A DNA stretch of 8,702 nucleotides, taken from assembly GCA_016212195.1 (NCBI GenBank), contig JACRGW010000136.1, forward strand, positions 1 to 8,702. Direction: 5' to 3'. The stretch is from Nitrospirota bacterium. GTDB lineage: Bacteria > Nitrospirota > Thermodesulfovibrionia > JACRGW01. The translations under genes and the position numbers were made by a program. Shown in pieces: positions 1 to 5,888 of this stretch (within the stretch, counting starts at the first letter, position 1; each line of letters starts with the position of its first letter). The notes under the pieces are model-generated. The model did no database searches and was not told where the DNA came from. It worked only from the letters and a program-made list of their open reading frames with translations.

Positions 1-1564
1 GATTTGCAGCAGCTAAGATCGTATCAAGTCCCTTATTATTTTCTGCCACACTGACTGAAAGTGAAATCATCCTGCTCCTTGCATTAGCTAAGGTCTCTGC
101 CACCTTAACAATTTCTTCCTGTGTTATCCCTGTAATATCAGAGACCTTATCAGATGTGTAATCCCTCAAAACTTCCCTGAATGATGAAAACCCTTGGATC
201 CTTGATACCCTTTCTTCATCGAAAAGACCTCTGTCTATTATAATCTCCATGATTCCATTCAAAAGCGCAACTGCAGTACCTTGCCTTACCTTTAACCATT
301 TTGAGCTATGTCTTGTAAGTTTTGTTTCCCTTCCATCAGCAACGATTAAGGTGGCGCCTTTCCTTTTAGCATCGAGGATATTTAGACCGAAGATAGGGTG
401 GGTTACGCTTAAATCTGATTCGATTATAAAGATTACTTCCTTATTGATAGGCGATTTAAGGTTTATGCAGTGTCCCCTCTGACCAAAACCCATCTCCCAG
501 GCCTTCTCAATCATGCCATACCCAAAAGCGGCAGAGGAATCAATGTTCTCAGAACCAATAACCTTCCTCATAAATTTCTGTAATATGTAGTTATCTTCGT
601 TTGTACATCTGTGCGATCCAATAGCACCTATGACTGATGATCCATGGGCTGCAATGATGTATCTAAGGTTATCGCTCACATATGTGAGCGCCTCTTCCCA
701 TGATACAGGTATAAGCCTTCCATTCTTCTTTATCATAGGAGTTGTTAAACGGTTTTCACTATAGATATAATCGAAACCGAACCTACCCCTCCCGCAGAGA
801 TTCCCCTCACTCCTGCCATTATCTTCTTTCCCCCTTGACCTCAATATCTTCCCTTCCCTTATCCCGAGGGTCAATGTGCAACCACATCCACAGAACGGGC
901 ATATCGTATCCTTTTCTTCAAGGAACCACGATCTCGCCTGGAATTTATAGGGTTTGCTCAGGAGGGCACCTGTAGGGCATATATCTATACACTGACCGCA
1001 GTAGTCACACTCGAGTATTTCACCGAAGGCAGGTTGGACTACTGTCGAAAACCCCCTGCCGATTAAACCTAATGCACCCCTTCCCTGATGCTCATCACAG
1101 ATCCTCACACATTTACCACAGAGGATGCAACGGTTTGCAGTCATCTCAATCAAAGGTCCCCTCACATCAGGATGGGCTTCTTTCCTGTGCCTTATAAAAC
1201 GTCCTTCGGGTTTACCGAATTTGTAGGCGAAATCCTGGAGCCTGCATTCGCCTGCCTTATCACATACAGGGCAGTCAAGGGGGTGATGTACCAGTAGAAA
1301 CTCAAGGTTGGTCTGGCGGATCTTCCTCAACTTAGGTGTATCCGTCTTAACTACCATACCGTTTTCAACAGGGGTTGAACATGATGCATGAAGTTTCGGC
1401 TGCCCCTCTACTTCAACAACGCAGAGTCTGCATCCACCATATGGTCTCAGTCTCCTGTCATAGCAGAGATTCGGTATCTCTATACCATTCCTGAGTGCAG
1501 CCTCAAGTATGGTTGTCCCATCTTCTACTTCTATCCTTTTGTCATTTATTGTAATCTGTACCAT
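1..1564 (-). CDS. nuoG: NuoG-like iron-sulfur/molybdopterin-fold subunit, 3' end cut by window edge
   Basis: The frame is open for 521 codons from an ATG at 1564 and leaves the window without a stop. Seen in order: N-terminal [2Fe-2S] ferredoxin domain (C34, C45, C48, C62), His-Cys [4Fe-4S] motif (HHPLDCPVC, with C107), two [4Fe-4S] sites (C146/149/152/156 and C186/189/192/196, the latter CDYCGQCIDIC), then the molybdopterin-oxidoreductase [4Fe-4S] site (C222, C225, C229, C257) and the start of the molybdopterin fold. This arrangement is shared by NuoG and FdhA-type formate dehydrogenases. Where FdhA carries the Mo-binding Cys or Sec, this protein reads IDSSAAFGYGM (341-351) with no Cys/Sec, which favours an electron-wiring NuoG role over formate oxidation. 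No [FeFe] hydrogenase H-cluster is visible. The start lies 8 bp after the nuoF stop with GAGG upstream, so it is translated in the same operon and would accept electrons from NuoF. Family assignment is firm; the exact enzyme is less so because the C-terminus is missing. Confidence 0.9.
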   Translation of the reverse strand, partial: MVQITINDKRIEVEDGTTILEAALRNGIEIPNLCYDRRLRPYGGCRLCVVEVEGQPKLHASCSTPVENGMVVKTDTPKLRKIRQTNLEFLLVHHPLDCPVCDKAGECRLQDFAYKFGKPEGRFIRHRKEAHPDVRGPLIEMTANRCILCGKCVRICDEHQGRGALGLIGRGFSTVVQPAFGEILECDYCGQCIDICPTGALLSKPYKFQARSWFLEEKDTICPFCGCGCTLTLGIREGKILRSRGKEDNGRSEGNLCGRGRFGFDYIYSENRLTTPMIKKNGRLIPVSWEEALTYVSDNLRYIIAAHGSSVIGAIGSHRCTNEDNYILQKFMRKVIGSENIDSSAAFGYGMIEKAWEMGFGQRGHCINLKSPINKEVIFIIESDLSVTHPIFGLNILDAKRKGATLIVADGRETKLTRHSSKWLKVRQGTAVALLNGIMEIIIDRGLFDEERVSRIQGFSSFREVLRDYTSDKVSDITGITQEEIVKVAETLANARSRMISLSVSVAENNKGLDTILAAAN

Positions 1565-1572
1565 TTATCAAT

Positions 1573-3417
1573 CTACCTCTCTGCGGATACCGATTCTACT
1601 CGATTGGTTTCACGGGCTTTTGCAGATAATATCTCTATAGAACTGAATCTGCAGGTTTCGTAACATGTCCTGCACTGTACACAGAGATCCTGGATAATCC
1701 TGTGTGGTTTTTTCTTCTCTCCGATAATAGCCTTTGCAGGACATGCCCTCAAACAAGCACCGCATCCGTTACAGAGTTCTTCATCAATAAGAAATGTGCA
1801 GAGGTCGCGACATACGCCTGCAACGCACCATTTCTCTTTGATATGGGCTTCATATTCATCCCTGAAGTATTTTATTGTCGTAAGAACTGGATTGGGGGCT
1901 GTCTGTCCGAGGCCGCAGAGTGAAGATGAGATGATATCATTGCTGAGATCCATCAGTGTTTCTATATCTCTTTCTTTACCACGACCTTCTGTGATATCCG
2001 TAAGTATATCGAGAAGTATCTTTGTACCGACCCTGCAGGGCGTACACTTACCGCAGGACTCATCAGCGCTGAAGTCGAGGAAAAATTTAGCAGTACTCAC
2101 CATGCAGTTATTGTCGTCCATCACAACCATGCCCCCAGAGCCCATTATGGCACCACTCTTCACGATGTCTTCATAAGTAACAGACAAGTCAAGCAGGCCT
2201 TCGGGCAAACAGCCTCCTGACGGGCCTCCCATCTGGACGGCCTTGAACTTTCTCCCTTTCTTCATCCCTCCGCCTATATCGTATATGATCGTTTTTAGAG
2301 GGATACCCATGGGTACCTCTATAAGCCCTATATTATTTATAACGCCTGTAAGTGCAAATACCTTCGTCCCCGGACTTTTTTCAGTCCCAAGGCTCCTGTA
2401 CCAGTTAGAACCATTAAGAATAATAAGTGATACCTGCGCCAGAGTCTCAACATTGTTAAGCACCGATGGTTTATCCCATAGTCCCTTCTGTGCAGGGAAA
2501 GGCGGTCTTGGCCTCGGCATACCCCTTTTACCCTCAATGGAACGCATAAGTGCAGTCTCCTCTCCGCATACGAATGCACCTGCGCCCTGATATATCTCAA
2601 GGTCAAAGGCGAAGCCACTATCGAGGATATTCTTACCGAGTATCCCTGCATCATAGCATTGGTCTATAGCAATCTGGAGCCTTTTCACAGCTAAGGGATA
2701 CTCAGCCCTCACATAGATATAACCCTGATGTGCCCCTATCGCCTTTGCTCCTATGATCATCCCCTCGATAACTGCATGTGGGTCAGCCTCCATAAGAGAC
2801 CTGTCCATAAATGCACCGGGATCACCCTCGTCACCGTTACAGAGCATATACTTCATATCGGATTGGACCTTTGATGCAAATTCCCACTTAAGACCTGTCG
2901 GGAAACCTGCACCTCCTCTACCCCTTAACCCTGAATCTCTCACAACCTTTATTATCTCCTCAGATGTCATCTCTATTAGTGCCTTTGCAGCCCCCTGATA
3001 TCCGTCCCTCGCAATATATTCCTCTATCCTTTCAGGGTCTATCAGCCCTTTATTCCTTAAAACCCTCAATACCTGGTACTTGAAGAAAGGAATATCTCTC
3101 ATCGAAGGTATGGCAAGCTTCTCCTCCGGCTCTTTGAACATCAACTTCTGATAGGGCCTCCCTTTGAGGAAATGTTCTTCTACAAGCTTCGGTATCTCAT
3201 TAACTGTCAAGGCCTGATAAAAAATCTCATCTGGATAGACAGACATGACCGGCCCCTGAGCACAATACCCGTTACAGCCTGTGAGGACTACTTTTATCTC
3301 CCCTTCAAGCTCCCGTTTTTTTAACTCCTCATCCAGGGCAGTCTTAATCTTCATTGTTCCACTTGCAACACAACCTGTCCCGGAACAGAGCATCACTTCT
3401 GCACGAAACTTTTCCAT
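1573..3417 (-). CDS. nuoF: NuoF/HndC-type NADH-binding flavoprotein with N-terminal [2Fe-2S] and C-terminal 2x[4Fe-4S] domains
   Basis: 614 residues, much longer than classic NuoF (about 430) but typical of HndC-like subunits. Residues 1-90 are a thioredoxin-like [2Fe-2S] domain with C11, C16, C48 and C52. Residues about 150-400 hold the FMN/NADH site, including GRGGAGFPTG (166-175), GDEGDPGAFMD (195-205) and CGEET (284-288). The N3-type [4Fe-4S] cluster is SCGKCTPC (C455, C458, C461) with C501. The C-terminus carries a bacterial ferredoxin pair (C549/552/555/559 and C579/582/585/589). By family it oxidises NAD(P)H through FMN and passes electrons along iron-sulfur clusters, or runs in reverse; NADH versus NADPH cannot be told by eye. 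The ATG at 3417 has AGGAG six bases upstream. It sits between the HndB-like gene and nuoG, so it is the catalytic core of the complex. No transmembrane segment is evident, and membrane subunits of complex I are not in view. Confidence 0.95.
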   Translation of the reverse strand: MEKFRAEVMLCSGTGCVASGTMKIKTALDEELKKRELEGEIKVVLTGCNGYCAQGPVMSVYPDEIFYQALTVNEIPKLVEEHFLKGRPYQKLMFKEPEEKLAIPSMRDIPFFKYQVLRVLRNKGLIDPERIEEYIARDGYQGAAKALIEMTSEEIIKVVRDSGLRGRGGAGFPTGLKWEFASKVQSDMKYMLCNGDEGDPGAFMDRSLMEADPHAVIEGMIIGAKAIGAHQGYIYVRAEYPLAVKRLQIAIDQCYDAGILGKNILDSGFAFDLEIYQGAGAFVCGEETALMRSIEGKRGMPRPRPPFPAQKGLWDKPSVLNNVETLAQVSLIILNGSNWYRSLGTEKSPGTKVFALTGVINNIGLIEVPMGIPLKTIIYDIGGGMKKGRKFKAVQMGGPSGGCLPEGLLDLSVTYEDIVKSGAIMGSGGMVVMDDNNCMVSTAKFFLDFSADESCGKCTPCRVGTKILLDILTDITEGRGKERDIETLMDLSNDIISSSLCGLGQTAPNPVLTTIKYFRDEYEAHIKEKWCVAGVCRDLCTFLIDEELCNGCGACLRACPAKAIIGEKKKPHRIIQDLCVQCRTCYETCRFSSIEILSAKARETNRVESVSAER

Positions 3418-3440
3418 ATTTTTCTCCTGCCTATCCTTTG

Positions 3441-3497
3441 GTCATGCTGAACTTGTTTCAGCATCTCATATAGACCCTGAAACAAGTTCAGGGTGAC
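3441..3497. repeat. REP-like element: two head-to-head palindromes
   Basis: Two 26-bp arms, 3441-3466 and 3472-3497, are inverted copies matching at 22 of 26 positions and separated by 5 bp. Each arm is also a palindrome: TGCTGAA-ctTgt-TTCAGCA in the first and CCCTGAA-acaag-TTCAGGG in the second. The four differences between the arms fall in pairs (TG/CA versus CC/GG) that keep each arm's own stem paired. In RNA it could fold as two small hairpins or one long one. It fills most of the 95-bp gap between the HndB-like gene and nuoF. The layout resembles paired REP/BIME elements dispersed in many genomes; a role in mRNA stability or processing inside the operon is possible but not shown. Confidence 0.8.
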
Positions 3498-3512
3498 ATG
3501 ATGGATTGAATT

Positions 3513-3896
3513 TTAATAAGTCGTTTCACTCCCCACAACCAGCGCATATTTTTCTACAGGTTTTCCATCTATAACATGATCTTTAAATATTTCTTTAATC
3601 TTTTCAGAGTTCAGGTCACAATACTTGACAGGCGGATGCCCCATAATTTCGACAGTTGCCATCGGTTCACGGGCACAGAGTCCGGCACAGCCAGAAGTAG
3701 TAATAATCACATCTTCTAATCCAGCCTTTGCTATCTCGTCTATCAGGGTTGTCATAACAGTCCTTGCACCAGCAGCAATACCGCATGTCCCCATATGGAC
3801 TGTCACCTTTGCCCTGTAACCGCCTTCCCTCAGGGTAAATTCTGCCCTATGTTTCTCTTTAATCCTCTGAAGATCCTCTATTTTCAGCCTCTGCAT
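3513..3896 (-). CDS. HndB-like thioredoxin-fold [2Fe-2S] protein
   Basis: 127 residues. The core shows VTVHMGTCGIAAGAR (31-45) and SGCAGLCAREPM (68-79), the pattern of the small thioredoxin-like [2Fe-2S] subunit found beside NuoE and NuoF homologues in NADP-reducing hydrogenase (Hnd) and related clusters. Cysteines visible are C38, C70, C74 and C93. The usual first ligand of the C-x4-C pair in NuoE appears replaced (H34 lies nearby), so the fourth ligand is uncertain: C93 or H34 are candidates. The ATG lies one base after the stop of the REC-NuoE gene (TAA-T-ATG) with AGGAGG upstream inside that gene, indicating translational coupling. By context it is a soluble cytoplasmic electron carrier or structural subunit between the NuoE-like and NuoF-like proteins. 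It carries no receiver domain, unlike the two genes before it. Confidence 0.85.
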   Translation of the reverse strand: MQRLKIEDLQRIKEKHRAEFTLREGGYRAKVTVHMGTCGIAAGARTVMTTLIDEIAKAGLEDVIITTSGCAGLCAREPMATVEIMGHPPVKYCDLNSEKIKEIFKDHVIDGKPVEKYALVVGSETTY

Positions 3897-3897
3897 A

Positions 3898-4821
3898 TTA
3901 TTGTTCCTCCTGCGTTTCTGTGTCTTCCCTCTCTGTCTCCTTTATGTTTAATGCTGTATACCTGTTAAGAATCTCAACTGCCTTCCTCTGATTGAGCGCA
4001 CTATGTGTTTCATTGTCTATGACCATAACAGGTGCAAGGCCGCAAGTACCGAGACAGCGAACGGTCTCGAGAGAAAATTTTCTGTCCTCCGTTGTCTCAC
4101 CTACCCCTATTTTCAATACCTCTTTAATCTTGCGAAGCACTGTTTCAACCCCCTTCACATAACAGGCAGTACCGAGACAGACCCTTATGGTATGATCCCC
4201 CCTCGGCTTCATAGTGAAGAATGAATAGAAAGAAACAATGCTGTGTATTTCAGCAGGAGGTATGACCAGACCCTTTGCAATCCTTTTCTGTATCTGTGGT
4301 GGTAAATACCCGACTATCTCCTGGGCACGCTGGAGTACCGGTATCGCACTGCCAAGCTTATCTTTATATTTATTTATAACCCTGTCCAGTTCTGCCATCA
4401 TAGAAGGTGGGAACTTCTCTTTTGGTTTCTCTTTCATAGGGATGCGCTTTCCCAGCCACTCCTCTGCTCTCTTGATTACATCTGTTAAGACAGCGGGTGT
4501 GAAAGGTTTAGGCACGTAATCTATGATTCCCAGTTCAAGGGCATCCTTGACAGTTTCCTGCGAAGGGTAACCAGTAATAACAACAATTCCTATATCAGGT
4601 CTTGACTTTCTTATCCATCTTATAAGGGTGATACCATCAACCTCAGGCATCTTGAGGTCTGTTAAAACGAGGTTATAGGCCCTCTGCTCCATCATGATAA
4701 TAGCTTCTCTCCCCCCGGGAGCACTCTCTACTTTGTAACCTTCATCACTGAGTATCCTTTCACAGCTCTTTAAGACTACGGGTTCATCGTCAACAACGAG
4801 GATATTAAGATTATCTGACAT
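3898..4821 (-). CDS. Receiver domain fused to NuoE/HndA-type [2Fe-2S] subunit
   Basis: 307 residues in two parts. Residues 5-122 are a complete CheY-like receiver: acidic pair D11-D12, phospho-acceptor D55 (LTDLKMPEVDG), T83 (VITGYP) and K105 (PKPFTP). Residues about 140-290 are a NuoE/HndA-like domain: a helical part (AIPVLQRAQEIVGYLP, IHSIVSFYSFF) and a thioredoxin-like [2Fe-2S] site with C215, C220 (CLGTAC), C256 and C260 (CLGTCG). All four NuoE cysteines are present. Stand-alone NuoE is about 160 residues, so the receiver is an added N-terminal module and there is no frameshift or stop between the parts. The tail after 290 is acidic. The ATG at 4821 has GGAG nine bases upstream. In family terms NuoE partners NuoF in NADH oxidation. 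The receiver suggests that phosphorylation alters this subunit; the effect is unknown. There is no DNA-binding domain. Confidence 0.93.
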   Translation of the reverse strand: MSDNLNILVVDDEPVVLKSCERILSDEGYKVESAPGGREAIIMMEQRAYNLVLTDLKMPEVDGITLIRWIRKSRPDIGIVVITGYPSQETVKDALELGIIDYVPKPFTPAVLTDVIKRAEEWLGKRIPMKEKPKEKFPPSMMAELDRVINKYKDKLGSAIPVLQRAQEIVGYLPPQIQKRIAKGLVIPPAEIHSIVSFYSFFTMKPRGDHTIRVCLGTACYVKGVETVLRKIKEVLKIGVGETTEDRKFSLETVRCLGTCGLAPVMVIDNETHSALNQRKAVEILNRYTALNIKETEREDTETQEEQ

Positions 4822-4840
4822 CAGTTCTTTCTCCGAAAAT

Positions 4841-4935
4841 AGTTAATAGTTCAAAGTTAAAAGCTAAAAGTTGAAAGTTAAAAGTGAAAAGTTATTTGAT
4901 TTTAACTCTTGACTTATAACTCCAAACTTTAAACT
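4841..4935. repeat. Inverted array of AGTTAAA-like heptamers forming a long imperfect hairpin
   Basis: Eight consecutive heptamers of the type AGTTAAA run from 4841 to 4896 (agttaat, agttcaa, agttaaa, agctaaa, agttgaa, agttaaa, agtgaaa, agttatt). After four bases, five heptamers in the opposite orientation fill 4901-4935 (tttaact, cttgact, tataact, ccaaact, ttaaact), ending directly against the stop codon of the upstream gene. The arms 4876-4893 and 4904-4921 pair at 15 of 18 positions around a 10-base loop. It occupies most of the 114-bp gap between the REC-GcvH and REC-NuoE genes. It is AT-rich with no GC stem plus T run, so it does not look like a strong intrinsic terminator. The style recalls heptamer STRR repeats of cyanobacteria; function unknown. 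Confidence 0.85.
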
Positions 4936-5697
4936 CTATTTAATTTCAACCACCCTCACCAGCCAGAGAAGCCAACCTTCGCCCAGGTGTTCCGGAACAA
5001 GGGATGTCATAACCGTATTTGCCTGACCGTTTATCTCCTTGATCACACCTGTCATCGGAGATATCAACTCATGTGTCTCACCTGTACTACTAAGTACTCT
5101 TGCAAAGGGTTCACCCGCCACAATGGTATTCAGGCCTTCAGGAAAATCTATGAAGAGCAGCTGTCCTGAAAGAAGCCAGTATCTCATATCACATCCAACT
5201 TCCCACAGTCCTTCCTTAACAGGCCTTGCCCAGGTGCCCTCTTTATAGTAGATAACGGGATTATCCGTATCCCTGAGACTCACTATATAGTTCCTGAACT
5301 GATCAATGAAGTCCTTTCTCAGTATCCAGCCTCTTTTGTCAAGTATCTTTCTTGCCACATTGAGCATGAAGTCAGGTGTAAAGGGTTTTTCTATATACTC
5401 AAAGGCACCGAGCCTTATCGACTCCTTCGCATCCTCTACTGTTGGATAACCAGTAATTATCACCACATCAACCTCAGGATGTGCAACCCTTGTTTCCTTA
5501 AGAACAGTCATACCACTGATGTCAGGGAGTCTGATATCAGAGATCAAGAGGTCAAAGGACTCCTTTTCCATCTTCCTAAGTGCATCCTCGCCCCTTTCAA
5601 TTGTAGAAATATGGTATCCCTCGGCACCTAAAATCCTCCTGCAGCTCAGATTAACTACAGGATCATCATCTAATACAAGGATTCTGCCCTTCTCCAT
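4936..5697 (-). CDS. Receiver domain fused to a GcvH-like domain lacking the lipoyl lysine
   Basis: 253 residues from the ATG at 5697. That start is chosen because GGAGG (5707-5703) lies five bases before it; an in-frame ATG at 5709 would add four residues but has a poor ribosome site and overlaps that motif. The first ~120 residues are a receiver domain with its acidic cluster (LVLDDDP), phospho-acceptor Asp in LISDIRLPD, ITGYP and EKPFTP. After a short linker, the last ~105 residues resemble glycine-cleavage H protein: GTWARPVKEGLWEVG, LLFIDFPEG, AGEPFA, HELISPMTGVIKEIN and LGEGWLLWL match H-protein landmarks. Where H protein has ESVKAxSD with the lipoylated lysine, this has SSTGETHE, so lipoylation is not expected. 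It is not a DNA-binding regulator. As first gene after the sigma-54 promoter and next to REC-NuoE, it may be a phospho-dependent docking or assembly factor for the oxidoreductase. This function is inference. Confidence 0.88.
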   Translation of the reverse strand: MEKGRILVLDDDPVVNLSCRRILGAEGYHISTIERGEDALRKMEKESFDLLISDIRLPDISGMTVLKETRVAHPEVDVVIITGYPTVEDAKESIRLGAFEYIEKPFTPDFMLNVARKILDKRGWILRKDFIDQFRNYIVSLRDTDNPVIYYKEGTWARPVKEGLWEVGCDMRYWLLSGQLLFIDFPEGLNTIVAGEPFARVLSSTGETHELISPMTGVIKEINGQANTVMTSLVPEHLGEGWLLWLVRVVEIK

Positions 5698-5701
5698 TTT
5701 A

Positions 5702-5707
5702 CCCTCC
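5702..5707 (-). promoter_or_regulatory. Shine-Dalgarno site deciding the REC-GcvH start
   Basis: On the minus strand GGAGGG is followed by TAAA and the ATG at 5697, an ideal distance. The alternative ATG at 5709 overlaps this motif and lies only about 13 bases after the predicted transcription start, which leaves little room for ribosome loading. Confidence 0.7.
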
Positions 5708-5732
5708 ATCTTAAGATTCTAATATAAATATA

Positions 5733-5748
5733 CGCAAATAACATACCA
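5733..5748 (-). promoter_or_regulatory. Sigma-54 (-24/-12) promoter for the oxidoreductase operon
   Basis: The minus strand reads TGGTATGTTATTTGCG, compared with the sigma-54 consensus TGGCACG-N4-TTGCW. The invariant GG (5747-5746) and GC (5735-5734) are separated by exactly 10 bases. The predicted start of transcription is near 5722, about 25 bases before the preferred ATG at 5697. The gene directly upstream encodes a sigma-54 activator, and activator-site candidates lie further upstream. No experimental support. Confidence 0.75.
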
Positions 5749-5766
5749 CTATTGAAGATTCATATT

Positions 5767-5779
5767 TATCAATCGGTTA
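5767..5779 (+). promoter_or_regulatory. Candidate IHF binding site
   Basis: TATCAATCGGTTA on the plus strand matches the IHF core WATCAA-N4-TTR at every defined position. It lies between the sigma-54 promoter and the upstream dyads, about 50 bases before the predicted transcription start. That is where IHF commonly bends DNA to bring an enhancer-bound activator to sigma-54 polymerase. The region is AT-rich, so a chance match is possible. Confidence 0.5.
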
Positions 5780-5811
5780 GCAAAGGCAAAAGGTAACGTA
5801 AGCATTAGAGG

Positions 5812-5830
5812 TGTATATTTTAAAAATACA
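5812..5830. promoter_or_regulatory. Promoter-proximal 19-bp dyad, candidate NtrC-type activator site
   Basis: TGTATATTTTAAAAATACA is a near-perfect palindrome centred on 5821, with one mismatched pair outside the central base. It is about 99 bases upstream of the predicted sigma-54 transcription start. A second copy with the same TGTAT-N9-ATACA frame lies 58 bp further upstream. Dyad shape, pairing and distance fit upstream activator sequences for dimeric Fis-type HTH regulators; binding by the adjacent NtrC protein is inferred. Confidence 0.6.
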
Positions 5831-5869
5831 GATAGATAAAAAAAGATTAAGCAATTCAAGAATAAAGCG

Positions 5870-5888
5870 TGTATATTTTTTAAATACA
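5870..5888. promoter_or_regulatory. Promoter-distal 19-bp dyad, candidate NtrC-type activator site
   Basis: TGTATATTTTTTAAATACA agrees with the proximal copy at 17 of 19 positions and keeps the TGTAT/ATACA arms, although its centre is less symmetric. The flanking G on the left is also shared. It ends directly against the stop codon of the NtrC gene (5891-5889) and is about 157 bases upstream of the predicted transcription start. Confidence 0.6.

Noticed and set aside
1..1564. Catalytic formate dehydrogenase or [FeFe] hydrogenase (HndD)
   Set aside because: The Cys/Sec Mo ligand is absent at the expected position, and no H-cluster motifs appear; the molybdopterin-fold domain follows the ferredoxin part instead.
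1796..2590. Plus-strand open frames of 126 and 115 codons
   Set aside because: They are antisense to the NuoF FMN/NADH and iron-sulfur region and lack recognisable features.
2337..2654. Minus-strand open frame of 105 codons inside nuoF
   Set aside because: It lies in a different frame within conserved NuoF coding sequence, shows no recognisable domain and has no plausible independent start context.
3281..3496. Plus-strand open frame of 71 codons ending in a GHAELVSAS-like peptide
   Set aside because: It is antisense to nuoF and its end is just the REP-like palindrome read in frame, which accounts for the familiar-looking peptide.
4841..4935. Intrinsic terminator between REC-GcvH and REC-NuoE
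   Set aside because: The hairpin is AT-rich and imperfect and is not followed by a clear T run on the minus strand; the downstream genes show no separate promoter that I can support.
4841..4935. CRISPR array
   Set aside because: The units are 7 bp, directly adjacent and without spacers.
5721..5733. Possible third activator half-site near the transcription start (minus strand GTATATTTATATT)
   Set aside because: It resembles one half of the dyads but lacks the ATACA arm and is ordinary AT-rich sequence.
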